NCBI GenBank assembly: GCA_947630665.1
Contig: CANRID010000004.1
Span: 34,907-98,906, forward strand
Source of the DNA: an uncultured Bacteroidales bacterium
Lineage (GTDB): Bacteria > Bacteroidota > Bacteroidia > Bacteroidales > UBA932
Length of the DNA: 64,000 bases
Reading direction: 5' to 3'
The notes under the pieces were generated by a model. The model did no database searches. It was given only the letters and a program-made list of their open reading frames with translations, and was not told where the DNA came from. Of this stretch, positions 10,877-21,680 are shown piece after piece; the first letter of the stretch is position 1; the number at the start of each line of letters is the position of its first letter. A program made the translations under genes and the position numbers.

Positions 10877-11323
10877 CTATCCTATGATTTGCCGGCTGTG
10901 GCTTTTGGTTTCCACCTTGTCTATGATATTCTCTATTACGCCCTCTTCGTCTATCACGAATGTTTTCCGGAGAGTCCCCATAAATTCCCGTCCCATGAAT
11001 TTCTTAGGTCCCCAGGAATCGTACGCTTTAATGATGACGGTTTCCGGATCCGAGATCAGAGGAAAAGGAAGATTGTATTTCTCAATGAATTTCTGATGGG
11101 ACTTTTGCGAATCCTTGCTCACGCCTATCACTGCATAGCCGTTTGCCAGGAATCTTTCATAATTGTCGCGCAGATCGCAGGCCTCGGCCGTACAGCCGGG
11201 AGTACTGTCTTTCGGGTAAAAATAAAGTACTAATTTCCGTCCGGCGAAATCGGTTAATTTCAATGTATTTCCATTTTGGTCCTGCCCCTGGAAATAAGGG
11301 GCTTTATCTCCTTTTTGTAACAT
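10877..11323 (-). CDS. bcp: thioredoxin-dependent thiol peroxidase (Bcp)
   Basis: FYPKDSTPGCTAEACDLRD active site; internal ATG (MLQKGDKAPYF) preferred over 11347 start. Confidence 0.94.
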   Translation of the reverse strand: MLQKGDKAPYFQGQDQNGNTLKLTDFAGRKLVLYFYPKDSTPGCTAEACDLRDNYERFLANGYAVIGVSKDSQKSHQKFIEKYNLPFPLISDPETVIIKAYDSWGPKKFMGREFMGTLRKTFVIDEEGVIENIIDKVETKSHSRQIIG

Positions 11324-11357
11324 GGTAATATGAAATTCGGTTAACAAAATAAATAAA

Positions 11358-11394
11358 ACCCCGGCAGGAACCGATCGGTCGGCCGTGCCGGGGT
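11358..11394 (-). terminator. terminator downstream of groEL
   Basis: ACCCCGGCA (11358-11366)/TGCCGGGGT (11386-11394) stem followed on the minus strand by TTTTATTTATTTTG. Confidence 0.75.
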
Positions 11395-11411
11395 AAAATA
11401 TTTGCGGTTTT

Positions 11412-13055
<1,644 letters not shown>

Positions 13056-13086
13056 TTATTTTTTATGTATTCGAATATTATCAGAA

Positions 13087-13356
13087 CTAAATAACAGCCA
13101 ATACATCCGACTGGCGCATGATCATATAAGACTGACCGTCGATGTTGATCTCGGTGCCTGCGTATTTACCGTATAAAACAGTATCGCCGACTTTTAACTC
13201 CATCGGCTCATCCTTTTTGCCGGGACCTACTGCCAAGACTTTTCCTTCCTGTGGTTTTTCTTTCGCAGTATCCGGAATATACAATCCCGCTGCCGTTTTT
13301 GTTTCAGCCTCTTTGGGCTCAATGAGAACTCTGTCTGCTAATGGTTTAATATTCAT
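13087..13356 (-). CDS. groS: 10 kDa chaperonin GroES
   Basis: 89 aa; [42 protein letters not shown]. Confidence 0.98.
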   Translation of the reverse strand: MNIKPLADRVLIEPKEAETKTAAGLYIPDTAKEKPQEGKVLAVGPGKKDEPMELKVGDTVLYGKYAGTEINIDGQSYMIMRQSDVLAVI

Positions 13357-13649
13357 GATTTTATGTTTTTATAAGGTTTATTATTTTGTTTATTATCCAA
13401 TGCTTCGTTTCATAACGGCGCCAAAGAGCCGCATTCTGTCCCCTGCCAGCGCAAATCGGGTGCCAAAACAAAACCATGTCAATTTGACAGATTGCAGAAG
13501 ATGCCGGCAATAAATTCTAAAACGTTTTACGGAAACAGATTGTTGCGGCTTCCGGCATTCTTTATCCGGAAAAAATCGTATCTTCGCCCTCAGCCGGCGT
13601 GATTCCGCGCAGGCATTGCCGCGAACCGTTTAATTCATGGAATGTTTTA

Positions 13650-14099
13650 ATGGAAGAGAAAAATTATACTGCGGATGAAAATTATATGCGGGAAGCCTTG
13701 AAAGAGGCCCTTCGGGCGCAGGAAAAAAACGAAGTGCCGGTGGGTGCGGTGATAGTTTGCGGGAACCGGATTATCGCCCGGGCGTATAATCTGACCCAGA
13801 CGCTTACCGATCCTACCGCGCATGCGGAAATGCAGGCGATTACTATGGCGACGAATTATTTAGGAGGAAAATATTTATCTTCGTGTACCTTATACGTAAC
13901 GGTAGAACCGTGTCCCATGTGTGCCGCCGCGCTCAACTGGGCGCAGATAGGCCGGGTCGTGTACGGGACTCCCGACCCTAAAAGAGGGTATTCTCTGTTT
14001 TCGCCGTCATTGCTGCACCCTAAAACGGAATTGTCGGGAGGCGTACTTGAAGCCCAGTGCAGCGAACTGATCGTTCACTTTTTCAGAAATAAGCGATAA
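13650..14099 (+). CDS. tadA: nucleoside deaminase (tRNA adenosine deaminase TadA-like)
   Basis: HAEMQAI and PCPMCAAAL zinc motifs; ATG at 13650 (MEEKNYTADENYMREAL) preferred. Confidence 0.9.
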   Translation: MEEKNYTADENYMREALKEALRAQEKNEVPVGAVIVCGNRIIARAYNLTQTLTDPTAHAEMQAITMATNYLGGKYLSSCTLYVTVEPCPMCAAALNWAQIGRVVYGTPDPKRGYSLFSPSLLHPKTELSGGVLEAQCSELIVHFFRNKR

Positions 14100-14563
14100 T
14101 GGAATTTTTACAGGAATTCGGGTACATAGGATTATTCATAGGCACCTTTCTGGCCGCTACCGTCATTCCTTTCAGCTCGGAATTTCTCATTATCGGGATT
14201 TTGGTTGCGGGGGGCAACCCTTTGCTCTCTTTTATCCTGGCCACTGCCGGAAACTGGTTAGGCGGATTGACCTCCTATTGTTTAGGGTATCTCGGGAAAT
14301 GGGAATGGTTGGAGAAATGGTTCGGGGTGACCCGGCAGAATCTGGAAAAACAGAAACGCCGGATCGATAAATACGGGGCGCTGCTCGCGTTTTTAAGCTG
14401 GGCGCCGTTCATAGGAGATCTGTTTGCCGTCGGACTCGGATTCTACCGGCTGGATTTTATAAAATGCTCTTTATATATGCTCATAGGGAAAGCGATGCGT
14501 TTCGGGGTGTGGGTGATTTTATATGTGGCTTATGGGCAGAGATTTATAGATATGATTTCCTGA
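14099..14563 (+). CDS. YqaA/DedA-like SNARE-associated membrane protein
   Basis: 154 aa; GNWLGGLTSYCLGYLGKWEWLEKWFG; LSWAPFIGDLFAVGLGFYR. Confidence 0.85.
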   Translation: MEFLQEFGYIGLFIGTFLAATVIPFSSEFLIIGILVAGGNPLLSFILATAGNWLGGLTSYCLGYLGKWEWLEKWFGVTRQNLEKQKRRIDKYGALLAFLSWAPFIGDLFAVGLGFYRLDFIKCSLYMLIGKAMRFGVWVILYVAYGQRFIDMIS

Positions 14564-14584
14564 AGGGGCCATACGCAGATTTTT

Positions 14585-14614
14585 TTTGCGGATGAAAATT
14601 TCTTTTTATCTTTG
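14585..14614 (+). promoter_or_regulatory. Bacteroidetes-type promoter for tRNA-Gln
   Basis: -33-like TTTG (14585-14588) and -7 TATCTTTG (14607-14614), 18-nt gap. Confidence 0.6.
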
Positions 14615-14629
14615 CAGCTACGTTCAGAA

Positions 14630-14700
14630 TGAGATATGGTGTAACGGTAGCACTACAGATTTTGGTTCTGTCTGTCCAGGTTCGAATCCTGGTATCTCAA
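14630..14700 (+). tRNA. tRNA-Gln (anticodon TTG)
   Basis: TGAGATA/TATCTCA acceptor, GTTCGAATC T-loop, anticodon loop ATTTTGGT; 71 nt. Confidence 0.93.
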
Positions 14701-14704
14701 CGCG

Positions 14705-14738
14705 GCAAGGCTGTTCCTCTTAGGGAGCGGCCTTGTTT
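14705..14738 (+). terminator. terminator after tRNA-Gln
   Basis: CAAGGC...GCCTTG stem followed by TTTGC. Confidence 0.55.
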
Positions 14739-14802
14739 GCTCCGGCGGTGGGTGGAATAGATTTTGAGAGAACCGTTATTTATTAGAATTAATATAAGCT
14801 GT

Positions 14803-15888
14803 ATGATGAATGCCGTATACGATCCTGTCCGCCGGTATGCGGTTATTTTCCTTTTGGGAATAACCGCCGCGTTTGTATGCACGGTCTTTTCCGGATGTTC
14901 CGGAGGAAAAAGAGAAAGCGGAAAAATGGCCGCGCCGACGGTCGAAGATGCCGGAACGGCCGATGCGGGAGATTTCCCTGCCATAACGGTCCCTCAAATG
15001 ATCGCTTCCGATAAAGAAGCCCTTGAATATATGCTCGAGAATTACTGGAACGGTTTTTTGTCTTCGGAGCGGTTGGAGAAAACAACAAATAAAGCGGAGG
15101 CCGGAAACCCGCAGGTGCTGGGGGTGGATTCCGTAAAATTCGACAAGGCTTTTGCGGAATATGTCTATCTGCTGGACCTTGCTGAAAAAAATGCTCCCCG
15201 GGAGCCGGATCTGAGAAACCGGTCGGTGGGAAAACTTTTCCGGGCGGCGGATTCCCTGTACGCTATGGGAGAAAAAACCTTCCTGCTCAGGCTGATGGAT
15301 CTGGGCGAGCGGTATCTTTATTACCCCAACTCTCCTTTCCTCAATGAAGAATTATATATCCCTTTTGTAGATAATATATTGGCGCTTCATTCTTTGGACA
15401 GCCTTTCCAAAATGGCCTACGAATACCAGTCCCGGATAGTGCATCTTAACCGGAAAGGTTTTCCGGCCGGAGATTTCGAACTCGCCTTTACGGACGAAAA
15501 CGGAATGAGGCGGGAACGGCTGTACGACCTTAAAGCGGACTACTTGTTGCTTTATTTCAATAATCCCGACTGTCAGAGCTGCAAAATCGTCTCGGAAAAA
15601 ATAAAGGATATTCCCGTCTTGCGGGAAATGACCCGGCAGGGAAAACTCAAGGTGGTGTCCATGTATGTAGATACGGACCTGGATCTTTGGAAACGGTATG
15701 CCGGGAATTATCCCGACAATTGGATTTATGCTTACGACCCGCTTTTCATTTTAAGGGAAAATGGAATTTACGGGCTTCGGGCTATCCCTTCCCTTTATCT
15801 GCTGGATAAAGACAAGCGCGTGATTCTGAAAGACGCACAACCTGAGGTGGTAGCGGAAGAACTGGAGTACCGCTCCGACCGTCTGTAA
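14803..15888 (+). CDS. thioredoxin-fold lipoprotein (DUF5106/TlpA-like)
   Basis: lipobox VFSGCSGG; YFNNPDCQSCKIVSEKI CxxC thioredoxin motif. Confidence 0.75.
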   Translation: MMNAVYDPVRRYAVIFLLGITAAFVCTVFSGCSGGKRESGKMAAPTVEDAGTADAGDFPAITVPQMIASDKEALEYMLENYWNGFLSSERLEKTTNKAEAGNPQVLGVDSVKFDKAFAEYVYLLDLAEKNAPREPDLRNRSVGKLFRAADSLYAMGEKTFLLRLMDLGERYLYYPNSPFLNEELYIPFVDNILALHSLDSLSKMAYEYQSRIVHLNRKGFPAGDFELAFTDENGMRRERLYDLKADYLLLYFNNPDCQSCKIVSEKIKDIPVLREMTRQGKLKVVSMYVDTDLDLWKRYAGNYPDNWIYAYDPLFILRENGIYGLRAIPSLYLLDKDKRVILKDAQPEVVAEELEYRSDRL

Positions 15889-15896
15889 CCGGCAGG

Positions 15897-16835
15897 TTAT
15901 CTTACTATGACCGCATTGGCTACGGAACGCACTCCCCGGTGATCGAATTTATGGTTATCGGTCGGGTAATTCACGATTCCCTCTTCGTGGGAAACTTTTT
16001 TGCCTCCTAAATCCGGCCGGATATACAGAGTAGTAGAACCGCCGCCGTCGAGGTTGAGCAAATCGCTGGCTCCTAACCACCGGAACATCTTCTGCAATTC
16101 CTCCAGGCTCATCCCCTGGGCCTGGGCATTTCTTCCGTCAACGGTAATCAGCCATATTTTCCCTTCCGCCGTAATCCCGACAGCCGTGCGGGGATGCCGC
16201 TGTATATAAAAAGAATCGTTACGGAGCGGTTCGTCCTGGCCGTGAATACGCAGCAAAGGACCCGAAGTCAGCAAATCTTCCGCCTCCACGGTAGTTTCCC
16301 AAACAGCGGACGTATCGGCTTTCAAAATAGAGAGACGGCCGTTTTGTACGGCTATCGCTCCCAACTGATGCCTCAGCCGCTGCGTTCCGTCCTTGTATTC
16401 ATTCGGCGCCAGTTCGCGTCCGTCCACCCGCAGGTAATCCACGGAATTATATGGCTTGTTCAATGCGAAAAACGACCCGTTTATTGCGACAAGGGCCTCT
16501 TCTTCCCGGGCGATGACCCCTACCGGAGTCAGTTTTTCCCGGGCGATGATATCGATTCGCGGAGTTTTGCCGGAATGCCGGTTTTTACGGGGAAAATCGA
16601 TTTCCACAATGGAAACGGATTGGTTGGATCCGAAAAGGGAATGATCCGTAAAATGATATTGCTTTAATGAAATTCCTTTTTTCAGCCGGACGGTATTCCA
16701 CCGGGTCCCGACAACCGTCAGCGAATCCTGATCCTCTTGCGGGAGAATGTCCGCCGCCCGCAGATCGGCAGGCCCTGAGAAAAGAGACAGGAATAAGGCT
16801 GCCGGCAAATAGAATAAAATGGTTTTTCCGAACAT
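15897..16835 (-). CDS. phosphodiester glycosidase family (NAGPA/DUF2233) protein
   Basis: signal peptide; VAINGSFF, RTAVGITAEGKIWLITVDGR, LLNLDGGGSTTLYI. Confidence 0.87.
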   Translation of the reverse strand: MFGKTILFYLPAALFLSLFSGPADLRAADILPQEDQDSLTVVGTRWNTVRLKKGISLKQYHFTDHSLFGSNQSVSIVEIDFPRKNRHSGKTPRIDIIAREKLTPVGVIAREEEALVAINGSFFALNKPYNSVDYLRVDGRELAPNEYKDGTQRLRHQLGAIAVQNGRLSILKADTSAVWETTVEAEDLLTSGPLLRIHGQDEPLRNDSFYIQRHPRTAVGITAEGKIWLITVDGRNAQAQGMSLEELQKMFRWLGASDLLNLDGGGSTTLYIRPDLGGKKVSHEEGIVNYPTDNHKFDHRGVRSVANAVIVR

Positions 16836-16856
16836 TTTTAGTTAGTTTAAAAGGTC

Positions 16857-18551
16857 TTATTTTATCTCGATGATCGCTTCGGAGATATTGATCATAAAGT
16901 CGCCTACATGCTCGCATTCCGAGATCAGATCCATATAATATACGCCTGTGAGGTAAGAGTATAAATTGTTTTCCAGATTAAGCAGATGTTCTTCCTTAAG
17001 ATTGTTCCGGTATTCGTTGATGTCCTGTTCGATATCCTGGGCATTCGCGATATCCTCTATCTTGGAGTAACCTAATTCCAGGTTGTGGATCATGCTTTCA
17101 AACCCCCTGTCCAACAGATCTATCATATAATTGAGCTTTTTGATCATGCCCGGATCGAATTTTTTGTCATGGAGGTTTCTGCGTTGCAGTATCCGGGCTA
17201 TGTTGAATCCCGAATCCCCGATGCTTTCAAGCTCGCTGATGATTTTATACATGGCCTGGATCCTCCGGCCGCTCTCTTCGCTCAATACCCCTTCGGAAAT
17301 GTTGTTCAGGTACTTGGCTATCTCAAATTCGACACGGTCGGTAATCTGCTCGTAATGCTCCAGCTTTTTATAAAGTTCATCGAACCGCTCGGGATCGTCG
17401 GTATTGACGGCTTCGCGGGCATAGCCGTATTGCCGGTAACACAATTTGGCGAAATGGACGATTTCCTCCTTGGCCTGCCCTAAGGAAAGTTCGGAAGTAC
17501 TCAGCAGACCGCCTTGTATATATTGGAGACGGAATACCTCCTCCTCTTTGGGACTCTTTATCAGATAGGTCACCAACTTGACGATTTGCGGAGTAAACCA
17601 AACTAAAATTAATGTGTTGCATATATTGAAAAGGGTATGGACCGTAGCTACCGAATACAGGAGGGAGGCGGAAGAGGCCCCCGGCTGAAGCGGGTTGTCG
17701 CAGCCTATGGCTACGATGATTTTGGAAACTGTCAGCAGGAACGGATGGAAAAGGGCCAGCACCCACAAGACTCCGAACAGATTGAAAACGGAGTGGGCGC
17801 AGGCGGCCCGTCGGGCGGATACATTCGCCACGGCAGCCGCTATGTTGGCGGTGATAGTGGTTCCGATGTTTTCCCCCAATACCAAGGCTGCGGCCATTTC
17901 GAATGGAATCCAGCCGTTGTTGACCATTACCAAGGTGAGGGCCATGGTCGCGCTGGAAGATTGCAGCACGATGGTCAATATGGTTCCGATCATTACGAAA
18001 ATGATTACCGAAAGGAACCCGAAATTGGTCCATTTTTGAAGAAAAGCCAGCACTTCGGGAGATTGCTGGAGATTGGGTAGAGCGTCTTTCAGAAAATTCA
18101 GTCCCAGAAAAAGAAGGGCGAACCCGATCAGCAGTTCCCCAATGGATTTTTTCCGTTTGGCTTTCGCCATCATAAAGACGAATCCGAATCCGATAAGGGG
18201 TATGGAGATGATTGAAATGTCCGCTTTGAATCCCAACAGGGAGATCAGCCACGCCGTGAAAGTAGTTCCGATGTTGGCTCCCATGATGACGCCGATGGAC
18301 TGGATCAGGGACAGCAGCCCGGCATTGACGAAACTCACGACCATGACGGTAGTGGCGCTGGAAGATTGGATAAGAGCCGTAATGAACAGACCGGTGAAAA
18401 TCCTTTTGACGGGATTGGAGGTCATTGCGGCTAAAAAATTCCTTAATTTATCGCCCGCTACTTTCTGCAGCGCTTCGCTCATCAGGGTCATTCCGTAAAG
18501 AAAAAGACCCAATGAGCCCAGAAGTGTTAAAATTTTAAAAACTACAACCAT
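16857..18551 (-). CDS. Na/Pi cotransporter family protein with PhoU-like C-terminal domain
   Basis: QSSSATTVMVVSFVNAGLL and QSSSATMALTLVMVNNG repeats; ATG at 18551 (MVVVFKIL) preferred over 18608. Confidence 0.93.
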   Translation of the reverse strand: MVVVFKILTLLGSLGLFLYGMTLMSEALQKVAGDKLRNFLAAMTSNPVKRIFTGLFITALIQSSSATTVMVVSFVNAGLLSLIQSIGVIMGANIGTTFTAWLISLLGFKADISIISIPLIGFGFVFMMAKAKRKKSIGELLIGFALLFLGLNFLKDALPNLQQSPEVLAFLQKWTNFGFLSVIIFVMIGTILTIVLQSSSATMALTLVMVNNGWIPFEMAAALVLGENIGTTITANIAAAVANVSARRAACAHSVFNLFGVLWVLALFHPFLLTVSKIIVAIGCDNPLQPGASSASLLYSVATVHTLFNICNTLILVWFTPQIVKLVTYLIKSPKEEEVFRLQYIQGGLLSTSELSLGQAKEEIVHFAKLCYRQYGYAREAVNTDDPERFDELYKKLEHYEQITDRVEFEIAKYLNNISEGVLSEESGRRIQAMYKIISELESIGDSGFNIARILQRRNLHDKKFDPGMIKKLNYMIDLLDRGFESMIHNLELGYSKIEDIANAQDIEQDINEYRNNLKEEHLLNLENNLYSYLTGVYYMDLISECEHVGDFMINISEAIIEIK

Positions 18552-18665
18552 TAATATATGGATAAATGTCTTCGCAAATATAACGCATATAATCGGAGTA
18601 ATAAACAATCTCCTTTTTATTTGTTATCTTCGCTGTTGTATTTAAATCCGCGGAGGGACGCGAGT

Positions 18666-21600
18666 ATGGATATGTTTAGAAAAATTTTAAGGTGTATCGC
18701 CGTCTTTATCTTGCTTGCAGTGGCTTGTATTCCGGTTTCCGGGCAATATTATGGAACCGGAGCGAATCCCGCCCGGGTGAAATGGAACCGGATCCGCGGA
18801 GAGAATTTTACGGTCATTTATCCTCGCGAGATAGACTCGTTGGCCAGAAGATATCTCGGATTATTGGAGATGGCCCGCCCCCGGGTGCTGTCGGGATTAG
18901 AAATAAATCCCAAGTCTTTGCCGGTAGTGCTCAATCCTTATACGGTCAATAGCAATGGAGTGGTCGTCTGGGCTCCCAAAAGGGTGGAATTATTCACCCT
19001 TCCCCCGGCTAACGGCACATACGCCCATAACTGGGAAGAACAGCTGGCATTGCATGAAAGCCGCCATATAGGGCAGATCTCCCATTTTACGAAAGGAGTC
19101 TTCAGACCGCTGGGCTGGTTCATCGGAGAGCAGTCTCCGGGTGTGGGAGTGGGAGTTTATCCTTCCCGATGGTTTTTGGAAGGGGACGCGGTAATGACCG
19201 AAACGGAATTGTCCTCGAGCGGTCGGGGACGCAGCGCGGATTTTATGGAATATTACCGGGCGGCTTTTCTGAACGGGGAGTACCGGAACAGGGACCGCTG
19301 GAGATACGGCTCGTATAAATATTATACCCCGGACATTTATGCGCTGGGCTACCTGATTAACGGAACCGTCCGGTACCAGACAGACAATTACCTGTATAGC
19401 GGAGAGCTGTTGGATTATTACGTAAGAAATTTCTATAACCCCAATGTCGCCGGTGCCGCCTACCGGAAAGTCGCCGGAGCTTCCCGCAGGGAATATCTGG
19501 AGAGGGGAGAAAAACTGATGACTTCCCTGTGGAAGGAGGAATATGGGCGCAGGGGAGCATTTACCCGTCCTGAGCCCCTTCCGTACCATCGTAGTGAATA
19601 TTATACGGAATACAAATACAATGTCCCGATAGGTCCCGACAGCCTGGCGGTCGTCAAATATGCTTTCGACGGACCCTCGGCTCTGGTCCTGCTGAGCGGG
19701 AGCGAGGCGTTCCGGAAAGAACACCGGAGCGGGGAGAAAATTCTCCGCGCATTCAGCGACCGTACGGGGAATCTCCATGGGGCCGGAGATAAAATTTACT
19801 GGACGGAGACCGTACCGGATTTCCGCTGGGAAAAAGAAACTTTCGGAAATCTTTTCATGTATGATCTGCGCACCCGGAAAATAACCCGGCTGAGCAATCG
19901 CACCTATTACAACAATCCTTCGGCAAGTCCCGACGGACGGATTGTATCCGTGGCGGAATATTGCGTGACGGGCGGATCCAACCTCGTGGGCCTGAACGCA
20001 CTCACGGGCGAAAAGATATTTTCGATACCCGCTCCCGAGGGCGGGCAATTGCTCGAAAGCGCGTGGGTAGGCGATACGGTATATGCCATCGTCATTACAT
20101 CGCAGGGAGAGGGAATATTCCGCATCGCCCCCGGTAAGGCGGGCGATCCGTCGGGACGCAGCACATGGGAAAGAGTCATAAAGGAACAGCGTCAGAATAT
20201 GAAATTCCTGCGCAGCAACGGGAACCGCCTTTATTTTACCGCCGACTTCGATGGGGTCAACAATATCTATCTGTATGATACGGAAAACAAGGCTTTCGGA
20301 CGGCTTACCAATGCCAAATATGCGGCTTATTATCCGGCTATACAGGGAAACAGACTGTACTATTCGGATCTGAGATCCGACGGTTTCTTCCCGGTCTCCA
20401 TCCGGTTGGATTCCGCTATGACCCGTATTTATGCGGACACCGGAAATGGAATAGCCGATACGGGGGAGGTTTATCTGAAGGAGGGGGAAATCCGGAATAT
20501 CTATAAATATCCGATAGCCGAAAAACTGAGCGAACAGGCCCGCGATTACTTTGCCCGGGAAAATGTCCCGTCCGATAACGGGGAGAAAATGGACGAAGCC
20601 CGGCATGCCAAATCGGAAAAGTACCGGAAAGGGTTGAATTTGTTCCGTTTCCATTCCTGGGGACCGATATACTATAATGTGGATAATATCATGAGCATGA
20701 CGGCGGACCATTTTTATGAGTTAGTCTCCGCAGGGGCGACGGTTTATTCCCAGAATACCTTGGGTACGGCTGTAACCATGTTAGGATATTCTTACCGCAA
20801 CGGATTTAATGCAGGCCACCTGAAGTTCACCTATTCCGGATGGCTCCCGGTGCTGGAGGTCGGCGCCGATTACAACCATGAGGACCGGTATCGTTACAGG
20901 ATCCTGAAAAAAGAGGATGAACTCTATGTGTTGCAAAGGGAAACCTCTGAAAATCCGTTTCTGGAACTGAGCGTACGGGCCTATCTTCCCGTAAATCTCT
21001 CGGGCCGGGGATGGCAGAGGGGATTGATTCCGCAGGTGAAATGGGAATTCGAGAATACCGGATACTACAGTTACCGATCTGGAAAATATGAATATCTGAA
21101 TCAGCTGGATTTCGCCTTGCAATATTATCAGAACAGGCCCGTGGCCAAAGCGGAGATATTTCCCAAATGGGGATTCAGCATAACGGCCAGAACCGGCATG
21201 GCTCCGGGCGGCAAAGAGAATTTCGGATCGGTAGCCTCGTTGTATTCATATTTTTATCTCCCGGGAATCGTCCCCAAACAGGGAGTACGGTTCACGTTGG
21301 GATGGCAAAAGCAATTTGTGAACGGCAAATCGTATTATTTGAGCAACTTGCTGGATATGCCGCGGGGTTACGAGGAATTTCCGTTAGCCGATTATCTTCA
21401 GTGCTCTGTAGATTATGCCGTCCCTATTTACTTGGGCGATAAAAGTCTGGGCGGAATAGCATATTTGCAGCGGCTTAAACTGATTCCTTTTGCGGATTAT
21501 GCCTATAATAAATATTATACCGGGAAATACAACATGTATTCTCTCGGGGCGGACGTGATGATAGACACCTATCTTTTCCGGATAGGGGTTCCTCTAAGCT

Positions 21601-21680
21601 TCGGCCTCCGGTATGCCCGGACGGAAGAGGGACGGAATTTCGTAGGATTCCTTTTCAGCACTTCCCTATTCAACAGGTAG
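18666..21680 (+). CDS. large secreted TolB-like beta-propeller protein, outer-membrane-associated C-terminus
   Basis: signal peptide from ATG at 18666 (MDMFRKILRCIAVFILLA); repeated WD40-like segments; aromatic-rich beta-strand C-terminus ending VGFLFSTSLFNR. Confidence 0.75.
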   Translation: MDMFRKILRCIAVFILLAVACIPVSGQYYGTGANPARVKWNRIRGENFTVIYPREIDSLARRYLGLLEMARPRVLSGLEINPKSLPVVLNPYTVNSNGVVVWAPKRVELFTLPPANGTYAHNWEEQLALHESRHIGQISHFTKGVFRPLGWFIGEQSPGVGVGVYPSRWFLEGDAVMTETELSSSGRGRSADFMEYYRAAFLNGEYRNRDRWRYGSYKYYTPDIYALGYLINGTVRYQTDNYLYSGELLDYYVRNFYNPNVAGAAYRKVAGASRREYLERGEKLMTSLWKEEYGRRGAFTRPEPLPYHRSEYYTEYKYNVPIGPDSLAVVKYAFDGPSALVLLSGSEAFRKEHRSGEKILRAFSDRTGNLHGAGDKIYWTETVPDFRWEKETFGNLFMYDLRTRKITRLSNRTYYNNPSASPDGRIVSVAEYCVTGGSNLVGLNALTGEKIFSIPAPEGGQLLESAWVGDTVYAIVITSQGEGIFRIAPGKAGDPSGRSTWERVIKEQRQNMKFLRSNGNRLYFTADFDGVNNIYLYDTENKAFGRLTNAKYAAYYPAIQGNRLYYSDLRSDGFFPVSIRLDSAMTRIYADTGNGIADTGEVYLKEGEIRNIYKYPIAEKLSEQARDYFARENVPSDNGEKMDEARHAKSEKYRKGLNLFRFHSWGPIYYNVDNIMSMTADHFYELVSAGATVYSQNTLGTAVTMLGYSYRNGFNAGHLKFTYSGWLPVLEVGADYNHEDRYRYRILKKEDELYVLQRETSENPFLELSVRAYLPVNLSGRGWQRGLIPQVKWEFENTGYYSYRSGKYEYLNQLDFALQYYQNRPVAKAEIFPKWGFSITARTGMAPGGKENFGSVASLYSYFYLPGIVPKQGVRFTLGWQKQFVNGKSYYLSNLLDMPRGYEEFPLADYLQCSVDYAVPIYLGDKSLGGIAYLQRLKLIPFADYAYNKYYTGKYNMYSLGADVMIDTYLFRIGVPLSFGLRYARTEEGRNFVGFLFSTSLFNR

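Noticed and set aside
13357-13649. Possible CIRCE heat-shock operator upstream of groES
   Set aside because: No TTAGCACTC-N9-GAGTGCTAA-like inverted repeat found in the intergenic sequence.
17377-18252. 291-aa ORF on the same strand as the Na/Pi cotransporter but in another frame
   Set aside because: Out-of-frame shadow with Arg/Ser/Gly-rich low-quality sequence; the cotransporter frame has clear QSSSAT motifs.
18990-20711. 573-aa minus-strand ORF antisense to the TolB-like gene
   Set aside because: Fully inside a well-supported plus-strand CDS; composition (many His/Arg/Ile/Phe, no motifs) is typical of an antisense shadow frame.
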